From the NCBI RefSeq assembly GCF_001509475.1, contig NZ_LLZG01000017.1:1-28872 (forward strand): a stretch of 28,872 nt of DNA, read 5' to 3'. Shown here one piece after another: positions 6,625 to 17,629 of this stretch (the first letter of the stretch is position 1; each line of letters starts with the position of its first letter). The translations under genes were made by a program, and so were the position numbers. This DNA is from Streptomyces regalis. Its GTDB lineage: Bacteria; Actinomycetota; Actinomycetes; Streptomycetales; Streptomycetaceae. Below the pieces are notes generated by a model. That model made no database searches. It was not told the DNA's origin and was given only the letters and a program-made list of their open reading frames with translations.

Positions 6625-7956
6625 CTACGCCGCCGGAATCACCGCCGACACCCGATAACCCCCCGCATCCGTCGGACCCGACACAAACACCCCGCCCAGC
6701 CCCACGACCCGCTCCTTCATCCCCACCAAGCCGTTACCCCCCGACGGCAACCGCGCCGACCCCGCCGACGACACCTCCGGCGGCGGCTCGTTCTCCACCT
6801 GCATCGCGATCTCCGACACCCGATGCGCCAACCGCACGTGCGTCTTCGCCCCCGCCGCATGCTTGTGGACGTTCGTCAACGCCTCCTGCACCACCCGATA
6901 CGCCGTCTGCTCCACCTCCGGCGCATACGACCGCGACTCCCCCTCCACGGACAGATCCACCACCATCCCCGCAGCAGCCGACTGCCCGATCAACTCATCC
7001 AACTCCGACAGACAAGGCCCCTCGCCGGCCCCCTCATCCCCCAGACCCCGCTCCCGATCCGCCGCAGCAGCAGCGGCAGCCCCCACAGCGGCCAGCGGCA
7101 CAACAACCCGCCGCTCCCGCTCCGCACCACCCCCACTGCGCAGCACACCGAGCATCTCCCGCAACTCGGTCAACGCCTGCCGCCCCATGTCCCCCACCAG
7201 CGCGGCATTCCTCACGACCTTCTCAGGATCTTTCCTCGCCACAGCCTGCAGCGCAGCCGCATGCACCACCATCAAACTCACCCGATGCGCGACGACGTCA
7301 TGCATCTCCCGCGCGATCCGGGTCCGCTCCTCGTTCCGCGCCCACTCGGCCCGCTCCTCCGCCCGCTCAGCGAGCAACTGAAGCTCCCGCTCCAGACTGT
7401 CGGCCCGCTCCCGCAGACTCTCCATGAGCCGCCGCCGAGCCCCCACATACAGCCCCAGCAGCAAAGGCGGCGCCGTCACCCCGAGAGCAGTCGTGAGAGA
7501 CGCCAGGGGAACAATCCACTCCCCGAACCTCAGCTCACCACTCGCCACGCCCTGCCGCACCCACACGAACGTCACGATCAGCATCCCGACGAACGACATC
7601 CCCGCCAGCGAGGCGATGATCCGCCGCGGCAGCTCCGAAGCGGCCAGGGTGTACAGCCCGACGATGACCATCAGGAACCCCATCTGGGCGGGCATGACAG
7701 CGATCGACACGAGCACGACGGCAATCGGCCACCGCCGCCGCAACACCAGCACCGACCCGGCCAGAACCCCGAAAACAACCCCCGCGGCCGACGGAATCCC
7801 GGCGTCCTTCGCGAACCCGACCCCCTCGCTCCCGCACTCCAGCGCGGACACCACGGCCAGACTCACGTCCAGCACCGCACTGCGCACCCTGCCCCACCAC
7901 CACGGCCCCGCCCCCGGTGGCGGCGCCTCTGTGTGGGCTTCCCCCGTCGTGGTCAT
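6625..7956 (-). CDS. Sensor histidine kinase, HisKA_3 (NarL-partner) type, orphan
   Basis: A 443-residue membrane kinase. Several hydrophobic segments (about residues 25-170) form the N-terminal membrane domain, followed by a coiled-coil linker (175-210). The dimerisation/phosphoacceptor helix has REMHDVVAHRVS with H219 as the phosphorylated histidine. The ATPase domain has the N-box EALTNVHKHA and a glycine-rich GGNGLVGMKERV. VENEPP stands where a DxG-type box would be, a change common in actinobacterial kinases of this class. A low-complexity acidic/alanine stretch (about 285-320) separates the two catalytic parts. No response regulator is adjacent, so it is an orphan; the signal is unknown. 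ATG 7956 follows CTGGGGGT. Confidence 0.85.
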   Translation of the reverse strand: MTTTGEAHTEAPPPGAGPWWWGRVRSAVLDVSLAVVSALECGSEGVGFAKDAGIPSAAGVVFGVLAGSVLVLRRRWPIAVVLVSIAVMPAQMGFLMVIVGLYTLAASELPRRIIASLAGMSFVGMLIVTFVWVRQGVASGELRFGEWIVPLASLTTALGVTAPPLLLGLYVGARRRLMESLRERADSLERELQLLAERAEERAEWARNEERTRIAREMHDVVAHRVSLMVVHAAALQAVARKDPEKVVRNAALVGDMGRQALTELREMLGVLRSGGGAERERRVVVPLAAVGAAAAAAADRERGLGDEGAGEGPCLSELDELIGQSAAAGMVVDLSVEGESRSYAPEVEQTAYRVVQEALTNVHKHAAGAKTHVRLAHRVSEIAMQVENEPPPEVSSAGSARLPSGGNGLVGMKERVVGLGGVFVSGPTDAGGYRVSAVIPAA

Positions 7957-8117
7957 ACCCCCAGCCTACGGGCGCCCGGCACCGCATTTCCGGTGACTTT
8001 CGCGGACTGGCCTACACCACACTCCGTGACCGAACGTAAGCGAAACCACCCGATATCCCTCGAACTGCTGAATCGCACACCGTTCGACCCCGGAACCGAT
8101 CATTCCGCCCGGACGGT

Positions 8118-8996
8118 ATGCCTATGGCACATCCACCTGGCAAATACGCCGACTTCGAGGGGCTGCGGGAGCGGGCGGTGGCGCTGCGGCGGCAGGGCTA
8201 CAGCCTTCGGCAGATCCGCGACGAGCTTCAGGTTCACAACAAGGAGGTCCTTCAACGCCTCGTTGAAGGCGAGCCGCCCCCGGACTGGACGAAACGCCCG
8301 CGAGCGAAGGACGGCCTCCGCGAGAGGGCGCGGGAGCTGCGAAGGCAGGGCTGGACGTACAACCAGATCCAGGCCGAGTTGGGCTGCTCGAAGAGCTCGG
8401 TGTCACTGTGGGTACGAGATCTACCAGCTCCCGAACCCAAGTGCACACCAGAGGAACAGCGCGCACGTATGAACGCGGGACTGGCGCGACTGCGTGCCGC
8501 ACAGGATCAAGAGCGCCGGGCAACCAAGCTGGCTGCAGCCCAAGCGGTGGGCGAGCTGTCGGACCGCGAGCTGTTCATTGCGGGCGTGGCCCTCTACTGG
8601 GCCGAGGGCACGAAGGACAAGCCGCACGCTCGCCGCGAGAGCGTGGAGTTCGTCAACAGCGACCCCGGAATGATCTCCGTATTCCTCGCCTGGCTGCAGC
8701 TGCTTGAGGTGGGGCGCGATCGTTTGCACTGCCGCGTCATGATCCACGAGTCCGCGGACATCGAGGCAGCGGAGCACTATTGGGCCGACCTCGTCGGCAT
8801 TGACCGGTCGACCCTCGGCAAGACAGTGCTCAAGAAACACAACCCGACAACCGTGCGCAAGAACACTGGAGACAGCTATCGAGGGTGCCTCGGCATCAAG
8901 GTGCGGCAAGGAGCTGATCTGTACCGTCGCATCGAGGGCGCCTGGTACGGCATAGTAGGAGCCGTCCGTCCGGACGATCTATCGAACCGGACATAA
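8118..8996 (+). CDS. Double helix-turn-helix protein with putative LAGLIDADG-like region
   Basis: A 292-residue protein that I recognise only in part. Two similar helix-turn-helix blocks sit at about 16-48 (LRERAVALRRQGYSLRQI) and 67-101 (LRERARELRRQGWTYNQI), apparently an internal duplication. Near 153-163, FIAGVALYWAE followed by VEFVNSDPGMISVFLAWL resembles the single LAGLIDADG helix and following strands of homing-endonuclease-like folds; this is a weak, by-eye match. Codon use is less GC3-biased than its neighbours (GTT, TTG, CAT, ATT and CTT codons appear), which suggests transfer. The stop lies only 6 nt before a tRNA-Gln gene on the same strand. Start may be ATG 8118 or 8124. It could be a resolvase-like or plasmid-type regulator rather than an endonuclease. 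Confidence 0.65.
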   Translation: MPMAHPPGKYADFEGLRERAVALRRQGYSLRQIRDELQVHNKEVLQRLVEGEPPPDWTKRPRAKDGLRERARELRRQGWTYNQIQAELGCSKSSVSLWVRDLPAPEPKCTPEEQRARMNAGLARLRAAQDQERRATKLAAAQAVGELSDRELFIAGVALYWAEGTKDKPHARRESVEFVNSDPGMISVFLAWLQLLEVGRDRLHCRVMIHESADIEAAEHYWADLVGIDRSTLGKTVLKKHNPTTVRKNTGDSYRGCLGIKVRQGADLYRRIEGAWYGIVGAVRPDDLSNRT

Positions 8997-9002
8997 GGGC
9001 GA

Positions 9003-9073
9003 TCCCGGGTCGTCTAAGGGCAGGACAGCGTCTTTTGGTGTCGCTTATGGAGGTTCGAATCCTTCCCCGGGAG
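9003..9073 (+). tRNA. tRNA-Gln, anticodon TTG
   Basis: The 71-nt sequence folds as a cloverleaf. Acceptor TCCCGGG (9003-9009) pairs with CCCGGGA (9066-9072) and G9073 is the discriminator. D stem GTCT/GGAC (9012-9015 with 9023-9026) and T arm GGAGG-TTCGAAT-CCTTC (9049-9065) are complete. The anticodon loop TTTTGGT (9033-9039) gives anticodon TTG at 9035-9037. The anticodon stem GCGTC/GTCGC has a T-T mismatch at the 30:40 pair (9031/9041). CCA is not encoded (GCCCA follows). The upstream reading frame stops 6 nt before it, so its promoter must lie inside that gene or it is cotranscribed. Confidence 0.7.
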
Positions 9074-9082
9074 CCCAACTGA

Positions 9083-9116
9083 GAGCGGGCCCTGACAGCC
9101 AAGTCAGGGCCCGCTC
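9083..9116 (+). terminator. Strong hairpin after tRNA-Gln
   Basis: GAGCGGGCCCTGAC (9083-9096) and GTCAGGGCCCGCTC (9103-9116) form a perfect 14-bp stem with a 6-nt loop, ten nucleotides beyond the tRNA. It separates tRNA transcription from glmU. Confidence 0.8.
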
Positions 9117-9188
9117 CCATGTCCCCCACGAAACGCCCCGGTATCCTGCGGATGTCACCCCTCCCCCTCCACAGCCGAAGGGCATCCC

Positions 9189-10637
9189 GTGAGCGCCATT
9201 CGCCCGGCAGCCGTCGTCGTTCTCGCAGCGGGTGAGGGCACCCGTATGAAGTCGGCCACACCGAAGGTCCTGCACGAGCTGTGCGGACGCAGCCTCGTCG
9301 GTCATGTGCTCGCCGCCGCGCGTGAGTTGGACCCCGAGAATCTCGTCGTCGTGGTCGGGCACGCCCGCGAGAAGGTCATCGCGCATCTCGGCGAGATCGA
9401 CCCCGGCGTACGTACCGCCGTGCAGGCCGAGCAGAACGGCACGGGGCATGCCGTACGGATGGCTCTTGAGGAGCTCGGCGGCGCCGTCGACGGGACCGTG
9501 GTCGTCGTATGCGGCGACACTCCCCTCCTCGCCGGCGAGACGCTGACGCACCTCGCCGCCACCCACTCCGCCGATGGCAACGCCGTGACCGTGCTGACGG
9601 CCGAGGTCCCGGACGCGACGGGGTACGGGCGGATCGTGCGCGACGGTGTCTCCGGTGCCGTGACCGCGATTGTGGAGCACAAGGACGCGAGTGAGTCGCA
9701 GCGGGCGATCCGGGAGATCAACTCGGGTGTGTTCGCGTTTGACGGGCAGCTTCTCGCCGATGCCCTGGGCAAGGTTCGCACCGACAACAGTCAGGGCGAG
9801 GAGTACCTCACCGACGTCCTCGGGATTCTGCGTGAGGCCGGTCACCGGGTCGGTGCGTCCGTTGCCGGCGATCATCGTGAGATCGCGGGGATCAACAACC
9901 GTGTGCAGCTTGCCGAGGCCCGTCGGATTTTGAACGACCGGTTGCTGAACCGGGCCATGCTGGACGGTGTCACGGTCGTCGACCCGGCCACTACGTGGGT
10001 CGATGTGACGGTCACGTTCGCGCAGGACGCGATCGTGCATCCGGGCACCCAGTTGCAGGGTTCGACTCATCTCGGTGAGGGTGCGGAGGTCGGGCCGAAC
10101 TGTCGGCTGAAGGACACGCGGGTCGGCGCGGGTGCTCGGGTCGACAACACCGTGGCGGACGGTGCTGTGGTGGGGGCGCAGGCGTCGGTGGGGCCGTTCG
10201 CCTATCTCCGTCCTGGTACCCGGTTGGGTGCGAAGGGCAAGATCGGTACGTATGTGGAGACGAAGAACTCCTCGATCGGTGAGGGGACGAAGATCCCGCA
10301 TCTGTCGTATGTCGGTGATGCGACCATCGGTGAGTACTCCAACATCGGTGCCGCGAGTGTCTTCGTGAACTATGACGGACAGGACAAACACCACACGACG
10401 GTCGGCTCGCACTGTCGTACCGGTTCGGACAACATGTTTGTGGCTCCTGTCACGATCGGGGACGGCGCGTACACCGCGGCGGGCTCTGTGATCACGAAGG
10501 ATGTGCCGCCCGGTTCGCTGGCTGTGGCCCGCGGTCAGCAGCGGAATATCGAGGGTTGGGTGGCTCGTAAGCGTCCGGGCAGTGCGGCCGCGAAGGCGGC
10601 TGAGGCGGCGTCTCGTCAGGGGGATGGCGAGGGCTGA
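9189..10637 (+). CDS. glmU: Bifunctional GlmU (GlcN-1-P acetyltransferase / UDP-GlcNAc pyrophosphorylase)
   Basis: A 482-residue cytoplasmic enzyme that acetylates glucosamine-1-phosphate and couples it to UTP, making UDP-GlcNAc for peptidoglycan and other cell-wall polymers. The N-terminal uridylyltransferase half has LAAGEGTRMKS (12-22) with PKVLHE just after and GDTPLLAG near 108. The C-terminal half is a left-handed beta helix of hexapeptide repeats (IGEGTKI, IGEYSNI, VTIGDGAY) with PHLSYVGDA carrying the catalytic histidine. The start is GTG 9189 after GAAGGG. It has the normal length plus a short Ala-rich tail. prs follows after about 130 bp in the same direction. Many GGT and CGT codons in the second half are typical of well-expressed Streptomyces genes. 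Confidence 0.97.
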   Translation: MSAIRPAAVVVLAAGEGTRMKSATPKVLHELCGRSLVGHVLAAARELDPENLVVVVGHAREKVIAHLGEIDPGVRTAVQAEQNGTGHAVRMALEELGGAVDGTVVVVCGDTPLLAGETLTHLAATHSADGNAVTVLTAEVPDATGYGRIVRDGVSGAVTAIVEHKDASESQRAIREINSGVFAFDGQLLADALGKVRTDNSQGEEYLTDVLGILREAGHRVGASVAGDHREIAGINNRVQLAEARRILNDRLLNRAMLDGVTVVDPATTWVDVTVTFAQDAIVHPGTQLQGSTHLGEGAEVGPNCRLKDTRVGAGARVDNTVADGAVVGAQASVGPFAYLRPGTRLGAKGKIGTYVETKNSSIGEGTKIPHLSYVGDATIGEYSNIGAASVFVNYDGQDKHHTTVGSHCRTGSDNMFVAPVTIGDGAYTAAGSVITKDVPPGSLAVARGQQRNIEGWVARKRPGSAAAKAAEAASRQGDGEG

Positions 10638-10769
10638 CCGGAAACAGGTGCGTCAAACACGGCGTACCGTGATAAGTGCACACCCGCACCCACCAGCTGA
10701 GACGGCTCGTCGCGCCCAGCGGCGTGGTCTCTCGACACCCAGCTGCGACACCTCTGAGGAGACAGTGCT

Positions 10770-11750
10770 GTGACCGGGATCAAGACGACCGGCGAGAAGA
10801 AATTGATGTTCTTCTCCGGCCGCGCCCACCCCGAGCTTGCCGAGGAGGTCGCCCAGCAGTTGGGTGTCGGGGTTGTCCCGACGAAGGCCTTCGACTTCGC
10901 CAACGGTGAGATCTATGTCCGTTATCAGGAGTCGGCGCGTGGTGCGGATTGCTTTGTGATCCAGAGCCACACGGCTCCGATCAATCAGTGGATCATGGAG
11001 CAGTTGATCATGATCGACGCGCTGAAGCGTGCGTCGGCTCGCTCCATCACCGTGATTGTGCCGTTCTACGGTTACGCGCGGCAGGACAAGAAGCACCGTG
11101 GGCGTGAACCGATTTCGGCGCGTCTGATCGCGGATCTGATGAAGACCGCGGGTGCGGATCGCCTGCTGACCGTGGATCTGCACACGGATCAGATCCAGGG
11201 GTTCTTCGACGGGCCGGTCGATCATCTCTTCGCTCTTCCGCTGCTTGCGGACTATGTGGGGACCAAGGTCGACAAGGCGAAGCTGACGGTCGTGTCGCCG
11301 GATGCCGGGCGGGTTCGGGTGGCCGACCGTTGGTGTGACCGTCTCGGTGCTCCCCTTGCCATTGTGCACAAGCGGCGTGACAAGGATGTGGCGAACCAGG
11401 TGACCGTCCATGAGGTCGTGGGTGAGGTCAAGGGTCGTGTGTGTGTCCTGGTCGACGACATGATCGACACGGGTGGCACGATCTGCGCGGCTGCTGACGC
11501 GCTCTTCGCTCATGGTGCCGAGGACGTCATTGTGACGGCCACGCACGGTGTGCTTTCCGGTCCGGCTGCGGACCGGCTGAAGAACTCGCGGGTGAGTGAG
11601 TTCGTGTTCACGAACACGCTGCCGACGCCGGGTGAGCTGAGCCGGGATCTGGACAAGTTGACGGTGTTGTCGATCGCTCCGACGATCGCGAGTGCGGTGC
11701 GTGAGGTGTTCGAGGACGGGTCGGTGACGAGCCTGTTCGACGAGCAGTAG
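10770..11750 (+). CDS. prs: Ribose-phosphate pyrophosphokinase (PRPP synthetase)
   Basis: A 326-residue class I enzyme converting ribose 5-phosphate and ATP to PRPP, the precursor of purine, pyrimidine, histidine, tryptophan and NAD synthesis. It shows SGRAHPELAEEVAQQLG at the N-terminus, the FYGYARQDKKHRGREPISA flexible loop, LTVDLHTDQIQGFFD, and the PRPP-binding loop VLVDDMIDTGGTI. Start GTG 10770 follows GAGGAGACA. Downstream, an 11-bp hairpin followed by TTTT suggests termination before bL25. Codon use (GGT, CGT, GTG) matches a highly expressed gene. Position between glmU and bL25 is conserved across actinobacteria. Confidence 0.97.
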   Translation: MTGIKTTGEKKLMFFSGRAHPELAEEVAQQLGVGVVPTKAFDFANGEIYVRYQESARGADCFVIQSHTAPINQWIMEQLIMIDALKRASARSITVIVPFYGYARQDKKHRGREPISARLIADLMKTAGADRLLTVDLHTDQIQGFFDGPVDHLFALPLLADYVGTKVDKAKLTVVSPDAGRVRVADRWCDRLGAPLAIVHKRRDKDVANQVTVHEVVGEVKGRVCVLVDDMIDTGGTICAAADALFAHGAEDVIVTATHGVLSGPAADRLKNSRVSEFVFTNTLPTPGELSRDLDKLTVLSIAPTIASAVREVFEDGSVTSLFDEQ

Positions 11751-11768
11751 GTCGTAAAACCTCCGCTG

Positions 11769-11799
11769 CTTGATCGCCCGCGCCCGGAGGGCGCTCAAG
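11769..11799 (+). terminator. Terminator-like hairpin after prs
   Basis: CTTGATCGCCC (11769-11779) pairs with GGGCGCTCAAG (11789-11799) with one mismatch; the sequence TCAACTTTTCTG follows. It would end the glmU-prs transcript or attenuate it before bL25. Confidence 0.6.
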
Positions 11800-11813
11800 G
11801 TCAACTTTTCTGC

Positions 11814-11970
11814 GGCCTCCCTGGCCGAGTAGACTGCTTCAGTTGCTCGGCGAGGGAGGCCGTACCGCTTCAGCAGAAGTCGTACGGTTGTCCGTTATCG
11901 ACGCGCTCTTCGTAGCAGGCCGTTCGTGGCCGGGTGACCACGTCCGTTCCTAGTTCTGCGAGGAGTGATC
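11814..11970 (+). promoter_or_regulatory. Structured leader/promoter region of the bL25 gene
   Basis: Three nested or successive inverted repeats lie between prs and bL25. GGCCTCCCTGGCCGAG (11814-11829) pairs with CTCGGCGAGGGAGGCC (11846-11861) with one mismatch. CCGTAC (11860-11865) pairs with GTACGG (11882-11887), enclosing CTTC-AGCA-GAAG (11868-11879). CGTGG (11925-11929) pairs with CCACG (11938-11942). TAGACT at 11829-11834 fits a -10 box, which would put the start near 11840 and leave a roughly 130-nt leader with the last two hairpins. This arrangement suits autoregulation by the ribosomal protein. The promoter and folding are inferred. Confidence 0.5.
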
Positions 11971-12567
11971 ATGTCTGAGGTAAAGATCTCCGCTGAGACC
12001 CGTACCGAGTTCGGTAAGGGTGCCGCCCGTCGCATCCGTCGTGACAGCAAGGTTCCCGGTGTTCTGTACGGTCGCGGTTCCGACCCGATCCACCTGACCC
12101 TCCCGGGTCACGACCTGCTGCTGGCGCTGCGTACGCCGAACGTCCTGATCGCTCTGGACATCGACGGCAAGACCAACGAGCTGGCGATCCCGAAGGCCGT
12201 GCAGCGTGACGCGATCAAGGGGTTCCTGGAGCACGTCGACCTGCAGCTGGTCAAGCGTGGCGAGAAGGTCACGGTCGAGATCCCGGTGCACGCCGAGGGC
12301 GAACTGGCTGCCGGTGGCAACCTGCTGGAGCACGTGCTGAACGCGCTGCCGGTCGAGACTGAGGCCACGCACATCCCGGAGGCGGTCACCGTGTCCGTGG
12401 AGGGTCTGGAGGCCGGTGCCGCGATCCTCGCCAAGGACATCACGCTGCCGAAGGGCACCACGCTGGCCGTCGAGGAGGACACTGTCGTTCTGCAGGTCCT
12501 GGCCTCGCAGGCCGAGGAGGCCGCTGAGGGTGAGGCCGGCGAGGGCGAGGCAGCCGCCGAGGCCTGA
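11971..12567 (+). CDS. rplY: 50S ribosomal protein bL25 (CTC family)
   Basis: A 198-residue protein of the 5S rRNA-binding bL25 family in its long two-domain CTC form. The N-terminus (SEVKISAETRTEFGKGAARRIRR, split here by motif: FGKGAARR then VPGVLYG) is the classic bL25 signature. The C-terminal beta domain (about 95-180) ends in an acidic EAAEGEAGEGEA tail. Start chosen at ATG 11971, 5-6 nt after GAGGAG; an ATG two codons upstream has no space for that site. It follows the structured leader and precedes pth. Dense use of CGT, GGT and CTG codons fits high expression. Confidence 0.95.
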   Translation: MSEVKISAETRTEFGKGAARRIRRDSKVPGVLYGRGSDPIHLTLPGHDLLLALRTPNVLIALDIDGKTNELAIPKAVQRDAIKGFLEHVDLQLVKRGEKVTVEIPVHAEGELAAGGNLLEHVLNALPVETEATHIPEAVTVSVEGLEAGAAILAKDITLPKGTTLAVEEDTVVLQVLASQAEEAAEGEAGEGEAAAEA

Positions 12568-12615
12568 TCTTCGGCTCTGGCAGAGGCGTGATCCTCGGCT
12601 CTGTCATCGGTTTGT

Positions 12616-12646
12616 CAGCCGCTGTTCCCGATGGGGGCAGCGGCTG
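12616..12646 (+). terminator. Hairpin between bL25 and pth
   Basis: CAGCCGCTG (12616-12624) pairs perfectly with CAGCGGCTG (12638-12646). It lies about 50 nt after the bL25 stop and could terminate or stabilise its mRNA. Just before it, two near-copies of TGATCTTCGGCTCTG occur at about 12566 and 12589. Confidence 0.5.
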
Positions 12647-12764
12647 GCGTGTATCACTCCGGCCATCCCTGGCGGACCGGGGTTTTCTGCCGGGGGTCCG
12701 GGGGCCCGCGGCGGCAGCCGCTGATGTCGCAGCCCCCGGATAAGCACAGCAAGGAGACATGGAC

Positions 12765-13361
12765 GTGACGACCGACCCGAGCGCCCCGTGGCTGATCGCC
12801 GGCCTCGGCAATCCGGGACCCGAGTACGCCAGGAACCGGCACAACGTCGGGTTCATGGTGGTGGATCTGCTGGCGGAGCGGATCGGGGGGAAGTTCAAGC
12901 GGGCCGGTAAGGCTCAGGCGCAGGTCGTGGAGGGGCGGATCGGGCCGCCTGGGCCGTTGAACCGGCGGGTGATCCTGGTGAAGCCGATGTCGTACATGAA
13001 TCTGTCGGGTGGTCCGCTGAGCGCGCTGCGGGATTTCTACAAGGTGCCGGTGGGGAATATCGTCGCGGTCCATGACGAGTTGGACATCGATTACGGCGTG
13101 CTGCGGTTGAAGCTGGGTGGCGGGGACAACGGGCACAACGGGCTGAAGTCGATGACGAAGGTGATGGGTTCGGACTATCACCGGGTGCGGTTCGGGATCG
13201 GGCGGCCTCCGGGGCGTATGCCGGTGGCGGACTTTGTGTTGAAGGATTTCGGGGCGGCGGAGCGCAAGGAGCTGGACTACTTCGTGGACCGGGCGGCGGA
13301 TGCGGTGGAGTGTCTGGTGATCGAGGGGCTGGAGCGGGCGCAAAGCACGTACAACTCGTGA
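12765..13361 (+). CDS. pth: Peptidyl-tRNA hydrolase
   Basis: A 198-residue cytoplasmic enzyme that frees tRNA from peptidyl-tRNA dropped by ribosomes. It has GLGNPGPEY followed by [11 protein letters not shown] with the catalytic histidine, [20 protein letters not shown] and [11 protein letters not shown], all conserved Pth elements. I prefer GTG 12765, 8 nt after AGGAG. ATG 12759 is in frame but only 2-3 nt from that site. Its position after bL25 is the usual actinobacterial order, linking two translation-quality genes. Confidence 0.95.
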   Translation: MTTDPSAPWLIAGLGNPGPEYARNRHNVGFMVVDLLAERIGGKFKRAGKAQAQVVEGRIGPPGPLNRRVILVKPMSYMNLSGGPLSALRDFYKVPVGNIVAVHDELDIDYGVLRLKLGGGDNGHNGLKSMTKVMGSDYHRVRFGIGRPPGRMPVADFVLKDFGAAERKELDYFVDRAADAVECLVIEGLERAQSTYNS

Positions 13362-13426
13362 CTTGTCCGGCCGCCTCAACGGGCCGAGGTTGACCGGGCG
13401 TAGGGGGATGGCCAAGGATCGCGGCC

Positions 13427-13915
13427 ATGCCTTCTGCCGTTGTTTCCAGTCAGGGCGCTGTGGCCGTGCTGCGGTTCGGGCGGTTCGCGGCGATGGGTAC
13501 GGTCGCGGTGCTGATTCTGATCGCGGGTGTGTGGGCGTCGTGGGGCACGGCGCATCATGTGATGCTCACGAAGGGGCGGGAGCGCGGCACGGTCGAGGTG
13601 ACGCGGTGTGGTGCGGACACGTGCAGTGGGCCGTACACGCCGATCTCGGCGGGGTCGCAGCCGCGCGGGTCGGTCGTCATCGAGAAGAGCGTGGCGGTGC
13701 GCAAGGGGCAGACGTACACGGTCGTGGTGAAGCCGGGGAGTGACGACGTCGTGCGGTCGGGGCCGGCGGGTGTTCTGTACGCCTGGGTTCCGTTGGGTGG
13801 TGCGCTGTTGCTGGCTTCGGTGGTCGTCGCGGGTGGGTTGCGGAGGACGCGGGTGGCGTGGTTGTTGGCGGGGTCGGGGATCGCGTTGTTGACGGCGGCG
13901 TTCGTGACGGTCTGA
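13427..13915 (+). CDS. Small membrane protein of unknown function
   Basis: A 162-residue protein. One hydrophobic helix near the N-terminus (about 18-40), an extracellular-looking stretch with a CGADTC pair that could form a disulfide (about 61-66), and two more hydrophobic helices near the C-terminus (about 112-135 and 140-160). The topology is probably a three-pass membrane protein with a roughly 70-residue external loop. I do not recognise a named family. It sits 65 bp after pth in the same direction and before a secreted LAETG protein, which hints at a cell-envelope role but no more. No strong ribosome site precedes ATG 13427. Confidence 0.75.
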   Translation: MPSAVVSSQGAVAVLRFGRFAAMGTVAVLILIAGVWASWGTAHHVMLTKGRERGTVEVTRCGADTCSGPYTPISAGSQPRGSVVIEKSVAVRKGQTYTVVVKPGSDDVVRSGPAGVLYAWVPLGGALLLASVVVAGGLRRTRVAWLLAGSGIALLTAAFVTV

Positions 13916-13968
13916 GGTTTTGGCCGTTCTCCATGTCTGTGGTGGATGTAAGTGTTGTCTGCTCGTGA

Positions 13969-13998
13969 TTGACCTGGGGTCAGTCTGGGCTGGATGCT
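13969..13998 (+). promoter_or_regulatory. Possible promoter for the LAETG protein gene
   Basis: TTGACC (13969-13974) and GATGCT (13993-13998) are separated by 18 bp, about 55 nt before the chosen start. The -10 match is weak. Confidence 0.3.
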
Positions 13999-14052
13999 TA
14001 GCCGCCCCCTCCACATCTTCCCGTTCCTTTCACGAAGATGGACTACTGCCTC

Positions 14053-14781
14053 ATGCGAACCCTCACCCGCGTCGGCGCGCTGTCTGCCGTCGCCGCGGCC
14101 GCTGTTTTCTCCGCACCGGCCGCCGCCCACGCCACCGGCTCCGGTGACGACTCATACACCGTGCAGCTGCGTCAGGAGCTGCCGCGTACCGCGACCACCG
14201 ATGACGGTGGCGCCCCGCAGGAAGGCCGGGATGAGTGCCCGGGCATTCCGGAGGGGCAGGACGGCTGGCACTTCGTGCTGCCGGGGAACTCGTCGGATTT
14301 CGTGAAGTTGACGGTGACGTTCGAGCCGGGTGGGCAGCAGGTGGTGACGGACTTCGGTCCGCCGTCCGACAAGCACGCCTACGTGGCCTCGCAGCCGGGT
14401 GCGGAGCTGACCTCGGCGGTGGCCGAGGTGCGCGGCGGTGACCTGGAGCTGTTCAACCTGTCGCACACGTGCCCGGTGACGGACGACTCGGCGGAGCCGA
14501 CCAGCAGCGCGTCGTCGGAGCCGTCCGAGGAGCCGTCGGAGGAGCCGTCCGGCACGCCGTCCACGGAAGCCTCGCCCTCTGCTGAGGACAGCGGCGACAG
14601 CGCCTCTCCGGCCGCTTCTTCGTCCCCGTCCGCGGCGGCCGGCGGTGGCTCCACCGAGGGCGACCTGGCCGAGACGGGTAATGGTGCCCCGGTGGGCCTG
14701 ATCTCCGGTGTCGCGGCCGCGCTGCTGGCGGCGGGCGGCTACCTGGTGTTCCGCCGTCGCAAGGCGGCCGGCCAGGGCTGA
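14053..14781 (+). CDS. Secreted LAETG-anchored wall protein, likely sortase E substrate
   Basis: A 242-residue exported protein. MRTLTRVGALSA with an Ala-rich hydrophobic core ending SAPAAAHA is a Sec signal peptide cleaved near residue 27. A roughly 110-residue globular part contains two cysteines (DECPGIPEGQDG and HTCPVTD) that may pair. A Ser/Pro/Glu-rich stalk of EPSEEPSE repeats follows. LAETG at 205-209, a hydrophobic helix and RRRK at the end form a sorting signal of the LAXTG type recognised by class E sortases. Start set at ATG 14053 because it begins the signal peptide directly; an ATG at 14038 is in frame. The sortase itself is not in this window. The role of the ectodomain is unknown. 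Confidence 0.82.
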   Translation: MRTLTRVGALSAVAAAAVFSAPAAAHATGSGDDSYTVQLRQELPRTATTDDGGAPQEGRDECPGIPEGQDGWHFVLPGNSSDFVKLTVTFEPGGQQVVTDFGPPSDKHAYVASQPGAELTSAVAEVRGGDLELFNLSHTCPVTDDSAEPTSSASSEPSEEPSEEPSGTPSTEASPSAEDSGDSASPAASSSPSAAAGGGSTEGDLAETGNGAPVGLISGVAAALLAAGGYLVFRRRKAAGQG

Positions 14782-14826
14782 TGACGGCCGGCCGGCTGAT
14801 GTAAGAAGCCGGCGTACGGAAAACGA

Positions 14827-14861
14827 ACGGTGCCCCCGAGTACGTGACTCGGGGGCACCGT
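14827..14861. terminator. Bidirectional terminator between the LAETG gene and ppc
   Basis: ACGGTGCCCCCGAGT (14827-14841) and ACTCGGGGGCACCGT (14847-14861) form a perfect 15-bp stem with a 5-nt loop, between convergent genes whose stops are at 14781 and 14876. Confidence 0.85.
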
Positions 14862-14875
14862 CATGTGCGGGGTGG

Positions 14876-17629
<2,754 letters not shown>

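Noticed and set aside
9003..9116. Attachment site for an integrative plasmid at the tRNA
   Set aside because: I looked for a second copy of the tRNA 3' end in the window and saw none; no integrase gene is present.
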